The translations under genes were made by a program, and so were the position numbers. From contig OX365953.1 of the NCBI GenBank assembly GCA_947247005.1, forward strand, positions 8,251,001 to 8,315,000: a stretch of 64,000 bases of DNA. The letters are read 5' to 3'. The stretch comes from Spisula solida. Its lineage: Eukaryota > Mollusca > Bivalvia > Venerida > Mactridae. The notes beneath the pieces were generated by a model. That model did no database searches. It saw only the letters and a program-made list of their open reading frames with translations, and was not told the origin of the DNA. This document shows positions 1 through 12,380 of this stretch, piece by piece; the first letter of the stretch is position 1, and the number at the start of each line of letters is the position of its first letter.

Positions 1-306
1 AGAAAATACCTTATAGAAAGCATGGAAAGCAAAAATCCCCCCTTAGCGAGGCGTGTATTACATAGAAATCGATGAGTACACAGTGTCTTCTCAGTGAGCC
101 TGCAATAGTCTATTTTTGTTTTCCAATGTTGGCATAATTCGGCTTGGACCTGTACCTAAACCTGTAGTCTGACATACAGTCACTGGAATTGTACAGGTAT
201 TCCGAAAATCCTCATATTCACGAAAAAATGAACGAGGTATTTTGAAGTTCATTCGATAATTCACGGACATGTACGATGTTTTAAATTGTTTTCCGAGTGT
301 ACCAAC

Positions 307-414
307 CTGTATCACATGTTGTACCAGTGTAACCCGCCTGACACGTACATATCCACTTACTGCCCGACACACTACATGTTCCAGTCACACAAGGGGACGC
401 AACTTCACACACAG
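307..414 (-). CDS. Gene A exon 6: EGF-like domain 2
   Basis: A 108-nt phase 1-1 exon with acceptor CTTTATAG and donor GTTGGT. Encodes a six-cysteine EGF-like module (VCEVASPCVTGTCSVSGSKW through TTCDT). The weak donor is the least certain border of this gene. No convincing further exon was found in 1-306. Confidence 0.7.
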
Positions 415-3400
415 CTATAAAGGTGATGTACAAAGGATACGTTAATGCAAACCAATTTATTTGTTAGAACTGAAAGTAATACAATCTGAAACGCAAACCA
501 ATGGAAAATGATAAAAATAGAAAAAAACATCGTCTAGAAAAACAAATGCATCGTTTATGGGACAAACTTTTTATGATACAGTCATATAAAATAGAAGTAA
601 CACAGTGTCTATGTGTACAAACATTCATACTTGTCACCGTTGTAAGTAAACAACGGGTAACCGAACAAATGATAATTGGCACAAAAAGAGAAAGTCATAT
701 TTTTTTTAAAACAACAGATGCTTTCCCATAATTTAGTATGTTCAAACGTTGAATATGGCCACTCACTGGATCATGTTAAAACAGATTCATGAACGAATCA
801 TTTATCAGCATGTTGGTTCAAGGGTTACATACCTGCATTTAATTTACAAAATTGAAGACAATTCCTAGTTTTGACAATATAACTAACACAAATTAAACAA
901 TGTTTACATATTGGACAATTGAAACAGCATTGCATTACATAATAATTATACGAACAAGACCTAGAACTGTACACTCAATGACTTTAAAAACGCCTCACCT
1001 CATTCAAAGCCAAATATCGCTCAATGTATTTATGTTATTGCAAAATAACTTTACATGTGTATTAATTGATCTTCCCTACGTATAATTAAGTTTAGTTTGT
1101 AATACTATTAATATGTTGTCTCATTATTTTCTAGGAATCCTGCAAGCGCACTCCTTCCCAGAAAATAACAAGTCAACCTTTTATTACAAACTAAACTGAT
1201 TTACACGCAGGAAAGATAAATTAATACACATGTAAAATTATTTTGCAGTACAAGTAACATAAATACTTTGAGCGGTATTGGGCTTTGAATAAGGTGAGAC
1301 GTTTTTAAAGTCCTTGAGTGTATATACGTACATTGTTCGCAGTAGAATCCAGAATATATTGGCGGACAAGCACAACTAGCTCCCAGATTACCAGGCACAC
1401 ACGTGCCACCATTCAAACATTTACAACCATCCCATTCGTCAATATCTGTATGTAAACAATATGACGGTCATTGTCACTGTTGTAGTATATATGGCACTAC
1501 ATACACAATTAATGCAGATGGAAATATAACCCGTTTATGAGATTTCGTAAAAATGTTCAAGACCTCGTAACGCGTTGTTCAATAGCAAATTCTTAACATT
1601 TTTGGTTTGTGACAAAGTGCCATTTCTCAACCAGATTACGATGTTTTGGATTATCAACAACTGCTTTCTAACATAGCAGTTTCACTAGTTTCACTAGTTT
1701 ACACAACAATAACACTACGTATGTTCTAATTTCTAAATTGTCTGCTAGCTGGGAAGAATAATCAGTCTTTAAGACAATCCGTTACCGAACATTTTTACAG
1801 CTGAAACTAGATCTATCAAGTGTGACAGCCGGGACTTTCGACTTTATGACATCAGAACTTGGATTTTCAGCGGTTGAGTTATGTTCGCGTTCAGTTGCAT
1901 GTTGGACATTGTGAAGTGTAATTGTGGTGTGTTGTTTTTATGTTATCTATGCTCGGCTGTTTAAGTTGAGTGCTGCCTGACCGTTGTTTTAAACGTTTCA
2001 CTTTTTCTGTGGAGTTGTGTTTTAATTTATGACAACAGTAATTGTGATAATGAGGGTGTAAATATGGCATTATAACATATTACATATCGCTGGCTTAGAA
2101 TTAGAAAGACGTACTTACGACCTTATAAGACTCATGCATATTTGAAATCTGCATCTGAATGCGCTTCTTGTTAGCCAATTTTTGTCATGTTGATCAAACT
2201 GAAGTTGAAAAAGCTTGTTTTTTCCAATAGTAAAGAGTAATTTATTTTTGCTTTCTCAAAATATTGAATTTGTACTTACGACCTTCTAATTCTACGCCAG
2301 CGATATATAGAACAGTTCCTGTACATACAGATGTACATACACTATACATGTATATTCAGGACCTGTTTTATCCCTGGTATAATAGAAATAACAACGAATC
2401 TTTCAAAATTTCGAGCTCATGCTCTTCTTCGTGAGTTTTAATAAGAATTTACCTGTATTCAAGTAATATGGAAAGTCGCCTTTATTCTTACTGTAGGGAA
2501 TCAAAAATGATTTATAGTTAAACGGACATCCGGACATTAAATAATGTCATAATCCATCATTTCTTACTTATTAAATCCGCGAATTGGTTATTCTACCCGG
2601 TAATGTAAAAGTAATGTATGTGTACAATGAATAGAAAGGTGTAACTAATACAATGTAACAAACCATTGCAGGCGGAAGAGGTTATTGGTCCAGTTAAAGC
2701 GTTCAAGGAACTAAAATCGGAACAACTGAAGTAGTATGTCGGATCTGAAGCTATGCCTCTTAGCTCATCTTCATTAACGGAGTAACCTACACCGGCTGTA
2801 TAAACCGTTATTCCCATATCCTTTAGCTTCTGCGAAGATGCAATACTTGGATGAATAGATGAACTGCGTCCTGCAAAATACACCAAATAAATGTTCAAGA
2901 GGCTTTATGAGATGACAGTGACTAACAAAATAGCGCACGATACTAACATATATGATATCATATATGCATGTACAATTCAACGAATTGGGCACGTTTAAAA
3001 TATACAATTTCGCAAAGTTGAATATTGTCATAAAAGGCAATTAACGAAGAATACATTCCTACCAAGTACAAACATATTCCATGCCGCGCACTGAGAGGAC
3101 TAAAGATATATAATATATATCGATTTGCTAAATATGGGAAGGCAGTAATACAAATGTAACTTTGTTTACAAACGAGTTCTTACCATCTGTCATAAGAACT
3201 ACAATGCCCGCAGCACTGGGTCGACTACCAAATGATGAATCCAGGAACCTATGCCGAGCTTGCTCTAACGCTTCACTGATATCCTCACTTCCTGACGGAA
3301 ATCTGTACCAAAATAATAAAAAGACTGTCTATCTTCTTTTATTAGATACGATTAAAAAAGGCTACAATAGTGTTCAATTATGTTATTGATATTCAAGAGC

Positions 3401-6400
3401 ACAAACTTCAGATTTATAACTAGACTCGATCTGATTTGAGAAAATTTGATTCAAAATCTATTTGAGATGCTTCAGGTGACCGGGGCAAGGTGGCCTTATA
3501 ATCGTTTTATTGGCAATGGAGACTCTAAATCGGAATCTTAGATTCGCTTCCAATGTACCTTTGTACCATTCGGTCCTCGGAACGGTTTATGTCTAAAACC
3601 GGCTGCAAATTGCAGTAAGTGTTTTCCAAAAAATATAATTTGTGTATGGACTGCGTATCATAATAAAAACAGAAAACATGCTAAAGTAATCATACGTAAC
3701 CGCCATTAGATACGCGTATTTGGAGAAAAGACTAGTTCCAATGGCAGACTACTCATAATCAAGTCCGGCAATCAATTTGGAGCGTTAGCTCACCAGAGCT
3801 ATTATGACTACCATATGACCAGCGTCGTCCAACGTACATCGTTTATTTTCAACATGTGAACTTTTAACACTTTAGAAGTCAGAGTTTTAGCTTAATCTTT
3901 ATGGCACTAGGTCACAATGTTTGTCTCTATAACAGGGAGGCTTAGTTCACAACTGGGTTATCTGGAGTAAAAATAGGTCGCTTTGTCACATCAAAGAAAA
4001 ACATTGTTAACAATCTAAAGGTCACTTTTTTACCTAATCTTTATGAAACTTGGTCACAAATCAAAGCTAAAACCTCAACTTGATCATCTGTGGTCAAATA
4101 ACAATGTCATATCACAAACAGCTGATTCTGCCTACCATGCAAATCATCAGGTGAGCGCTATAAAGCTAATGACCCTCTTGCTTATTATTTTGTTTCTTGC
4201 GTAATGTTATGTTCACATACAAAGTTTGCCACTTGTCTATTGGAATATATGAACCAATTCAGTTAAAGATGAGTATTGACCAAGCATCGATTCCCGGTTG
4301 GCTAATGTAATGTTTCAGTCTGGCTTTCGACGTCCTGTTTCAAGTAGCAGTTGTTTTGACATTACTAGGTACCAGTCTACCATTGTAAACATATGGAACA
4401 AACTACCCCTAGAAGTTATAAACGCACCTACGGCTAACTGTTTCAAATCTAGATTAAATAAAATATGGAACGTAGACAACAAATTTGAAGCATACTGCTA
4501 TAAATAAATACAAAAAAGGGTCAGTAGTTCGGGCAGGGTCTAAAATGATGAAGGCATCTAAATAGTCTAAAGTAGCCTTCATTGGACATTACATATGAAA
4601 GCAACTTTTTAAAGAATGTATCGAGTAGTAAACACATATGACATAATATGAGTTTAATATATGTGTGAGAAAACACATGACAGTTTGTGTGTGAAAAAGT
4701 GAAAATAAAACTAACAAGTGCGGAACCAGAAGAATAAAAAGGAAAATAAATGAAAAGTGAAAAAGGACCTTCAAAAACTATATAGTTTATATATTCAAAT
4801 GACTATAATATGGTCTCGATACTTCATTAACTTCATGAACTACCCCTTATCTCATCTATTTTTAGTACCTCTATTGTGTACCACTGAACTTAAGCTGTAA
4901 TATATTTATATACATGTTTCAAGTAGAGTAGGTTAGGTTCGATTAACCGGTAACAGGAACGTATATAGTTATACAGGGCCCCTGACGGTAATAAAGTCGA
5001 TAATTACTGGTCGATTAATTATCTGACTGCAGAAAACATTTTTACTTGTACTACGTACATTTGTATATTGGCATTTTTAACCCCTTCTCACATACACAAT
5101 ACTACCGCGAACGCCTTTAAAATGGATAAACTTACGGTATGTTGGTAATGTGATGCAACAAAGTTTGTTTTAAAACGTAAGTGTTGAGCTTGAACTTAAA
5201 GTCTATGTAGTCTTCATATACGTTCGTGAACACAGCTACACTGACTTGTGTAGAGGATGTTCCAATCTGGAAGCCTTCAACAATTCTATACACAAATTCC
5301 AGAGCTATAGTGAAGCCTGGTGAAGTAACACTCCCAGAACCGTCTAATAGAAATATAACATCAGCAGGCTTCGTACAACCTGTAAAAATGAATTTTTTTA
5401 TTCAATTTAATAAGTTTAAACGGTTAACTTCTAATGCGTCATCATCGTTCAGAAATATAATATTAAGTCAGACATGGAAGGCAGCAATCAACTTAACCAG
5501 CCGAGTACAAAAAATACAAAAAAACATACAAGGCACAATGCGCAACTGAACAAGTAAATGATCCGCCCGAGTTCAAGCTATCGAAATACTGAATGAACTT
5601 AAGACAGTATGCCTTACTAGACAACCTCGTCTATAGAGATGTCAACTCCAGAACCAATGCGGTAATATGCATGAGTAGTACTTACGACCTTCTAGATCTA
5701 AGTCAGCGATATGATGTCATAAAACCCACACTTATATTAATCGAGTGTAGCAAGTGTGGCGTTTTAAGCTGTTTGTGTAAATGTATCTAGATACACAACA
5801 TAGCAAACCATACTGATGTATGTTATTTTTGGGTGGATAAAGCAGTCATATTTGGTAAATTTATCTATGGTTTGCGGTAACGGGAAGAATTAAACATTGT
5901 ATGATTAATACAGGTATTACGGATACAGTCGATGGAAATCTGATTTTACCAAAGTGACTGTTGTGTATATTTCAAGTTTAGACCATACTAAAGCGTCCGA
6001 CCTAACTTCGAACACCTATCTAGCTTTCCTGAGAGTAAAAAACGGAGCCCACGAAAACACAAGCCATCCTATCCATACAGTATATATCTAACAAATCTAG
6101 CGTTGATGCATTGTAAATCATAATAACTTACAGAAATTACTGAAAAGGGATTATATTACGTATTTGTACGAAAGAATAACATACTGAGCTTAAATTTAGT
6201 GTCTATATTTAATATTACACACAATCTTTACACATGATATGCTAAACAATAAACATTTACAAGTAAAACAGTGTTGTTTGTTTCTCCTCAATACACCAAA
6301 ACCTATCTGTCCGCGGACGCTTAACAAGGAAACGATTTGGAAAGGCCTTATAGATAAACTGAACTCAGATTTAAGAAATGTGAGGGTAGCTTGCTATATT

Positions 6401-7216
6401 GTATGACTTCCTTTTAAAATAAGTACATGTGATAAGGAGTAACTGTAGTCTTGCGGACAACCCTCGAACTGTTGATCCCATTGATGTCAAATAGAGGATA
6501 GACTATATAATACATGTATATATTATTTATTCGCTATTGTTTTTAAAGCCAATAACCATACATATCGAGCCTAAATATCCACTTACTGCTAAACGACAGC
6601 AAAATTTATATACAATATAGAAAAAAGGTTCATTCAATGGATCGATTAATCTTCATTGAATGCACATTTTTAGTTCAATGTTGGCAGCCCTATACTAGAG
6701 CACGGGGAAACCTTTCAGCGCCCAATGTGCCTTTCGATATTTACAATATGTGACTTTGAAACTCACTCATTCGAATAAGCGACACATACTTTAAAGTGTA
6801 TTATTTTATTAAAAAGTCCAATACATTGTAGTTATAAACTCATATGTAGAGTTAAACTTGTGAAAAAGACTTGTTCAAATCACAGGTAACTGTATCATTG
6901 ATTAAGAGTAAAAAAATGTTGTTTTTTTTGTAACATTTATATATTCATAACTAATGAATATATAAATTTTACAATTTTTTAACTCTTAATCAATGATACA
7001 GTTACCTGTGGTTCAAATCTGTTTACAAAGTCCACCTTTAGCAGTTTCCATGTGTGTGTTTTATAAAGAGGTAAGACTAGAGAGTGAATCAAATAACGCT
7101 GTAAATATAGAACGAACCTTTTTAAAACTACACTTACTTGCATTAGCAGTTGGGAACAACATGACGCCACTGCATAACAGCAGCGTGAAACAATATCCGA
7201 TGACAAGCATTTTCAT
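307..7216 (-). CDS. VWA-EGF secreted protein gene A (spliced; 3' end outside window)
   Basis: Six exons on the minus strand: 7216-7138, 5379-5136, 3302-3184, 2870-2664, 1445-1332 and 414-307. All have AG/GT borders and matching codon phases (1,2,1,1,1,1), giving 290 codons plus one base. They encode a signal peptide, one VWA domain with an intact DGSGS MIDAS motif and a later MTDG, and two six-cysteine EGF-like domains. VWA-EGF secreted proteins typically bind matrix or other proteins outside the cell. The order resembles matrilins and molluscan shell-matrix proteins, but I cannot name an orthologue. No stop codon is seen, so the gene continues past the left edge. Gene B (27326-42776) has the same exon plan and is a paralogue. 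Confidence 0.85.
972..1320. mobile_element. Foldback MITE with TA target (Tc1/mariner-like)
   Basis: A 349-bp inverted repeat. The ends read CACTCAA(T/G)GACTTTAAAA and its complement, the arms pair over about 140 bp, and TA lies on both sides (970-971, 1321-1322). No ORF of its own. TA duplication is the Tc1/mariner hallmark. A second, larger copy lies at 45055-45755. Confidence 0.75.
1332..1445 (-). CDS. Gene A exon 5: EGF-like domain 1
   Basis: A 114-nt phase 1-1 exon encoding one EGF-like module with six cysteines, starting DIDEWDGCKCLNGGTC. The DIDE start fits the calcium-binding EGF type. The donor GTACGT lies only about ten bases from the end of the MITE at 972-1320. Confidence 0.85.
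2088..2302. repeat. Short inverted-repeat element
   Basis: Ends CGCTGGCTTAGAATTAGAA and TTCTAATTCTACGCCAGCG form imperfect terminal inverted repeats, with a repeated ACTTACGACCTT just inside. Related pieces occur near 5678-5715 and 39722-39768. AT-rich flanks (ATAT on both sides) make the target duplication uncertain. It lies in a gene A intron. Confidence 0.5.
2664..2870 (-). CDS. Gene A exon 4: VWA domain, C-terminal part
   Basis: Acceptor TATTTTGCAG, donor GTTTGT. Encodes the final helix-strand-helix of the VWA fold (KLKDMGITVYTAGVG, then LRGIASDPTYYF) and ends at the phase-1 border SSAC-N, matching the gene B exon that ends at 38969. Confidence 0.85.
3184..3302 (-). CDS. Gene A exon 3: VWA domain, middle part
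   Basis: Bordered by TGGTACAG and GTAAGA. Encodes the helix EDISEALEQARHRFL and the strand IVVLMTDG, whose Asp is the third MIDAS position in VWA domains. The codon split across the exon 2/3 border (CC|A) reads proline. Confidence 0.85.
3420..4260. other. Gene A intron 2 sequence, no gene seen
   Basis: Between exons 3 and 2 of gene A. Apart from the LINE remnant that follows, it holds only low-complexity and dispersed-repeat-like sequence, such as repeated 'aaggtcac.tttttacctaatctttatgaaacttgg' type phrases. Confidence 0.4.
4262..4507 (+). pseudogene. LINE reverse-transcriptase ORF, C-terminal remnant
   Basis: A 69-residue open stretch from 4298 carries the pattern typical of the extreme C-terminus of CR1/Jockey-group LINE ORF2 proteins: VNIWNKLPLEVINAP followed by FKSRLNKIW and a stop. 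The RT core upstream is absent, so this is a 5'-truncated dead copy in an intron of gene A. Confidence 0.65.
5136..5379 (-). CDS. Gene A exon 2: VWA domain, N-terminal part with MIDAS
   Basis: Opens after TTTTTACAG and encodes the first half of a VWA domain, with beta-1 sequence ADVIFLLDGSGSV holding the DxSxS metal-site motif. The later strand VSVAVFTN is also typical of the family. It ends in phase 2 at GTAAGT. Confidence 0.85.
6881..7010. mobile_element. Palindromic hAT-like MITE with 8-bp TSD
   Basis: A 130-bp near-perfect palindrome. CACAGGTAACTGTATCATTG at the left is mirrored at the right, with an AT-rich turn. GTTCAAAT is repeated exactly on both sides (6873-6880, 7011-7018). An 8-bp duplication is characteristic of hAT transposons. 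It sits in intron 1 of gene A, about 130 bp from exon 1. Confidence 0.85.
7138..7216 (-). CDS. Gene A exon 1: signal peptide
   Basis: Starts ATG AAA ATG and encodes 26 residues (MKMLVIGYCFTLLLCSGVML then FPTANA): a basic start, a hydrophobic core and a small-residue cleavage region, as in a secretory signal peptide. It ends in phase 1 at a GTAAGT donor. The alternative in-frame ATG at 7210 would shorten it by two residues. Confidence 0.8.
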
Positions 7217-9110
7217 TTAATATTATACGGACTAATACTTCGAAGCCATACAAATACACAACAAACAGACACAGACCGTACCATTTGTATCATAAATACA
7301 GAAAATATCAAGTAGACCTACAATCATAAAACATTATTTAGTTCACGACTCATTCCTACAACTAACTGATAACGTATTACTAAAGTGTGCTCCAAGTCAA
7401 TAGATTTTTAGGGGGATTCCCGATTTTTACCAGATTGTCGCAATACATGTATATAGCTACATTTGTATATACACGCTTGTCAATTTGAAGCTTTTGTATG
7501 TGTTAACCCCTCTGAATTATACAGAGTGTAGGGTTCACTCTGGGTGGAAGGACTCTATAAATACAGAACAAGCTACGTGTCACCACATGGAAGTAGAACA
7601 ACCGAGACGTGTTAACGTTACAAGGTATATTTGACAAGCGCGCTCGCGATTAATGCGCCACGGGTGGTATAGTTAGGCCCGTCATGGTGTAAGTTTACTT
7701 GCAGATGAAAGGTGATAAATCGTGAGGTTTATGAATGATAATTGGGTGATAGAATGGTGATTTTGACTATGTTACATGTGTACACAATTTACAATAGGTA
7801 CCGTCGTTGTTTAGGTTGTGGGTTTGAATGCGAAACCACCAGGTACGATACGATTTTAAAGCTGAACATAATACAGATAGTTATTTTAGATTTTATCTAA
7901 GTGTAGTAAAATTATCCTTTTACTGGTTCACTTAATACGTATGCATTGTATCGATATAAAGTCATTCACTTAAACCATAGTAAAATTCTCAGAATTTTAA
8001 TTTTGAATGTGGCGGGTGTCATTTTGACACCGGTCACTTTCTTGCAGAACTGGTATAGAGCTTTTTTGTTCGTAAACTATTTTTTGTGGGTAATCGCTCA
8101 TCGGCATCCATATAGCCGAGTTTTCCAAAAAGGCATATAATTATAATTGGTCCAAACCCATACAGTTTGGTGAAAAGAAGATAAGTCCACCATTGATAAC
8201 GTTACACAGTAAATAATGTCCCGTGTCAGCTTATGATAAGTTGAAAAGGTTATATGTCAAAAGCAAAAATGGACTGTCGTTACCTTACCAAGTTAAAAAT
8301 TGTATTACATGCAAGCTATTTCAAACTAAAGTGAGCTCATTTCAAATATAAATTTCGAACCTAAAGATCGTTTTAGGAGGGGGTTTCGACGTTGGCATTC
8401 TAATCTGAAGTATTACCAAGTGTTAGTAGATTGAAAATTAGATGATTATATAAATTATATTTAGAACTGACTTGGGTTAAGAATTGGCCGTCATGAAAAA
8501 ATAAAAAATATGTTCTGTAATATTTGAAGAAATCAAGGTCATTATATTATCTGACTCTATGTCACAAACCACTAAAAATGTTCTTTAGCTCAATGTAAAG
8601 TGACATTTGTCAGCCCCAGATTATATCAGGTTAAAGTCTATTGCCAGTTGACAGACCTATATCATTTAAAAGAAGTATGTTTCAGCTACAGAATATGACA
8701 AAAAACTGGGGGTCATGTATAAAATAAGAAAGATTTTGTTCGTCAAAGGCGGTAGACAAAGTTTTACAGACGCGCGGACCGATCAAATGTGGGCTTTACC
8801 TTACTCTACTTTCGCTTTGTCAAATATGCCCAAATCTCAAAATATTCAAGATGAAACACATTCACTCATTCAAATACAAGTATACAATACCTTTAAACTC
8901 AATAAGATAATTCTAGTTCCATTTTGTCATGGCATATCACCCTTTCCAGGCAAACAGAAGTTTATGTAAGGACTATATGAGTGTATCCGATTTTGGTTCG
9001 TGTATGCATTTAGTGGTTTATAACCTCTAAAGCCAAACTGGTGACGGGACTAACGTATCCGATAGTAATTCCTTTCCTATATATTAATATTTTCCAATTA
9101 ACTGCTAGAA
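7217..9110. other. Region upstream of gene A, no gene seen
   Basis: The 5' flank of gene A. Open frames are short and lack recognisable domains. A TATA-like CTATAAATACAG occurs on the plus strand near 7555, but no transcript model can be attached to it. No tRNA or other RNA gene recognised. Confidence 0.4.
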
Positions 9111-9121
9111 TGGAAAATACA

Positions 9122-9618
9122 TGGGCGTAGGAGAAGGGGGCCAGCCCCCCCCCCAATGTTAGGACAGGGGGGCACCATATCGTTTGGCCCCCCAATAATT
9201 CAGACCATATTCATAATTTTCCGCCTAAAATAGTCTTGTAATAGGTAATTTGCCTTTTTTCCTTGGTTAAAAAAGTATAAAATGTGACTTAATTTTGATT
9301 GATCCTACCAAAACATTATCTCAGAACGCACCAGATTGATCCAATGTTTTAAAAAAAATCCCAGGGGAGCATGCCCCCGGACCCCCCCCCCCTACTTAAA
9401 AAACTAGTTTATGACAGGGTTCAATGATTTTACCCAGTAATTTGACAAGCAACAACTTAGTAGATATACCTTACCTTAGTGAATATAAACACAAACTTTC
9501 ACCATAGCTTATTAACACTAAATGTGACTCCCACATATCTCAAAAAAAATATTTCGCCCCCCCCCCTTCCCAAATATTTGCCCACCCCCCAAATTTGAAG
9601 ACGCTCCTACGCCCATTA
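9122..9618. repeat. Transposon-like repeat with GGGCGTAGGAG inverted ends and C-tracts
   Basis: ATGGGCGTAGGAG near 9121 is mirrored by CTCCTACGCCCAT near 9605-9617. Inside are several 9-12-base C runs and the motif GGGGAGCATGCCCCCGGACC, which recurs in the element at 38284-38623. Probably a non-autonomous DNA transposon. The target duplication is not clear. Confidence 0.5.
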
Positions 9619-9711
9619 AATATGGTAGTTTACTTCTTTGGAGATGTGACAGTTGTATGTGATGCTGTTTCTGAAAAAATGGCTTAGGGATCAGGAGATT
9701 GAATTAATATA

Positions 9712-10740
9712 AACAAATATAAGTTTATTTTCCAAGACATAAGACTTTACAGTCTATGAGCATTACAAATATTTACAATACAAATTTAAACATACAATGG
9801 TCAATGGCAACAATAATAATGCATGTACATAATTCTGTATAGTCACTGAGTCAAGTCAAAATTATTGAAAATACGGTATAAATTGAAACATGTACAATTA
9901 CAACGTTAATAGTGAATAAACTTGTGTATGAAAACACGAAACAAAAATAACTTCCAAAGTCATAGTAAATACAATACAATACCTATTAGCATTTTTGTAG
10001 TATAATGAATCCACACAAAAAACGTTATACTTGGAGTGGATGTTGCATACGAGTGTATTAATTTGTATAAAATGTTTTGTTTCTCAATTCAAAGGATTTG
10101 TAAGTATACATAGCAAGATTTCTGATGACATTTTTATTTCCAAATAATATTTGCACGCTTCCAATAATATTTCTTTATAATATTTATGTAGTTTTCTAAT
10201 TTCATTATATAATGGACATTCAAACAAAAAATGAAACTCATCTTCAAGGACATTGCATAACCTACATTTACGTTCATTATATGGTGTTTTTACTGGCTTG
10301 TGCCACCTTCCAGCTTCGATTTCTAATCTATGAGACGATGTTCTTAGTCTACTTAATGCAATGCGAAATTTTTCGATATTTATAACATCTAAATAAGGTT
10401 GTAATCTAAAGGTACTAAATAATTTAGACGTTCTAGCTCTCGATGAATCTTCAATATCGCTATTCCAGATTGGTAAGTAATTATTATGTAGTTGTTGTTT
10501 AAATGTGCATAAAAAATATATATTTTCATCACCAACCCCTTGGTTCAACCAAACATAAGCAAATCCATTTGATTCTAAAATTGTTTTTACATTTCTTACC
10601 TAATCCGTATTGTTTATGTTTTGCTCTAAGCGTTTAACATCATATTGTAAATAATGTGAATGTATCTTTCTTTCGGACTGTTGATTATTTTTAACCAATA
10701 TCTTATAATATTACTTAAACGTCTTATTTTTAAAGGGTAT
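9712..10740 (-). mobile_element. LINE, 3' portion (C-terminal ORF2 and 3' UTR)
   Basis: The minus strand encodes the C-terminal region of a LINE ORF2 protein; the open segment 10548-10084 contains CRLCNVLEDEFHFLFECPLY, the C-x2-C-x7-H-x4-C knuckle found at LINE C-termini. About 370 bp of AT-rich 3' UTR follow. The 5' portion of the same element is at 22867-25036; the Gypsy element was inserted between them. When the Gypsy element and one GTAT copy are skipped, the reading frame continues across the junction. A few stops and frameshifts show the LINE is dead. Confidence 0.85.
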
Positions 10741-12378
10741 TGTAACGACTTAGCCACCACTCATTTTGTTTGACGTGTACGAAGATCGTCAAAATAAACA
10801 CGCATACCGACTCAGTTCCGAGCCGATATTGACGAGATAAACGATTCCAGAAACAACCTACCACAAGCAATGAATGCCGAATGCATTCCTATAAACCACC
10901 ATTACAGCGTATCACGATGATATCCCGTCGTTATTGTATAAATCACCATTTAAATCGGTCAATAATTCACGTTCCATGTTGATACCGCCATTCGAGTCGA
11001 TCAGCGACTTTCAGCCGGTTTCCAGCCGAGTTTTCGGATCCCTCGGATTTTATCGTTATATCTATAGACGTCCGAGACGGCGCGGTTTGAATATCAGCCC
11101 GATTCCGAGTGAAGTAAATAGATGACGTCATTAACTTAGTGACGTAAAGGGGGCGGAGCCTAGTACTATATAAATCGCGCTGGCACTGTGCTCTTGTTGT
11201 CAGTATCTGTCTAGATAGCGACCATTTCGCCGTTACCAGGCCACATAACTTGTTGAGTCCAGCCGATTTCCAGGCAAATCTACCATAGAGTATATTATAT
11301 TCAGGCATAAATCAGCCCATTATCTGGCAGAAATACAGCCACTGGATATATAGTATACCTCAGTAGATCTAATTCAGCCCATTCTCAGCCATGCAAGCTT
11401 TAATGCCTGTGTCACCAGATACGAGAAAGGTATAGTGTAAATAATAAACCTAATTATTATTTGTTGTATGTACTTTATTTCAGCCCATTCCTATAGACAC
11501 ATCTATGCCCATGTAGATCTAGCCATATTAACAATAGCCTTACCACTTGATAGGTCTAGAATCTATGTCCATGTAGATCTAGGCTTTACAGCCAGTTGAC
11601 ATATTCTTGATAAGCCAAGATTACCAGCCCATGTAAATCCAGCCACATTCCTTATATAAATTCTTTACACCTGTAGTCTCAGCCATCTGAACCAGTAACC
11701 ACAACTCTTGACAGACCCAGAATCTATATCCATATAGATCTATATTATAACCATAACAACTAATTCCATAATTCTTGATAAACCTAGAACCTATATCCAT
11801 GTAGTTCTAGACATAGTTAGCTATTTCATAAAAGCCTAGTTAGACAAATCTATGTCCATGTAGATTGAAACCTTATTGTCCCAGTGCAGACCCATCTAAT
11901 CATTTTCCTGCTGTTGTTCCTTAGAAGACCCTGACCTGAATAATTCTTCATATTTAATATCCATCCGGATATTGTTCCAGTTCCAGTATACCTATATGAT
12001 CACAATTATCATATACACATATAATTTTCGTCAATTATAATTATATAGCATATTAGGTCATTGTTCACATATGTACCTATATATCCATACCAAGACGTAG
12101 ATTGATGTCCCCTGATGTCCCCTTATAGACGAGGCTGAAGACCCCTTTCAGACGAGGCTGAAATACCCCTGTAGACGAGGAATAATCAACGCGATCAGTC
12201 TATTTTATTGTTTATTTATGTGTAACTCGTATTGTATGTGAATAAAATTGTGTTTAATCTTACTTTCAGATTCTGTCATTTATGTTTGTTCTCCTTGTAC
12301 ACATTTTGCGTGTGTTCTAAAAAGAACCCACGTGTCTAATATTGAGGCGTGCTCGGGAGCAGACCCCGTGCCGTTTCA
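10741..12378 (+). repeat. 5' LTR of Gypsy element
   Basis: 1,638 bp from TGTAACGACTTAG to GTGCCGTTTCA, repeated at 20273-22866. U3 carries CRE, GC-box and TATA motifs near 11123-11175. Poly(A) signals AATAAA occur near 11442 and 12241. The R/U5 part holds about six degenerate ~60-bp repeats (11503-11869) and a short array of AGACGAGGCTGAA (12124-12180). Its length is well above the few hundred bp common for Gypsy LTRs. Confidence 0.95.
11123..11175 (+). promoter_or_regulatory. LTR core promoter: CRE, CRE-like site, GC box, TATA box
   Basis: TGACGTCA (11123-11130) is a perfect cAMP-response element, and TGACGTAA (11140-11147) a near match. GGGGGCGG (11149-11156) is an Sp1-type GC box, and TATATAAAT (11167-11175) a TATA box. 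Transcription would be expected about 25-30 bp downstream, near 11200. In the 3' LTR the GC box is changed to GGGGCCGG. Confidence 0.75.
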
Positions 12379-12380
12379 TC

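Noticed and set aside
1..306. Further gene A exon (candidate after GACTATTGCAG near 100 on the minus strand)
   Set aside because: The open frame shows no EGF or VWA pattern and composition is poor; not enough support.
10967..11308. 113-codon minus-strand ORF, nearly identical at 21454-21795
   Set aside because: It lies antisense inside both LTRs, so its repetition reflects LTR identity; no domain, and it overlaps the promoter region.
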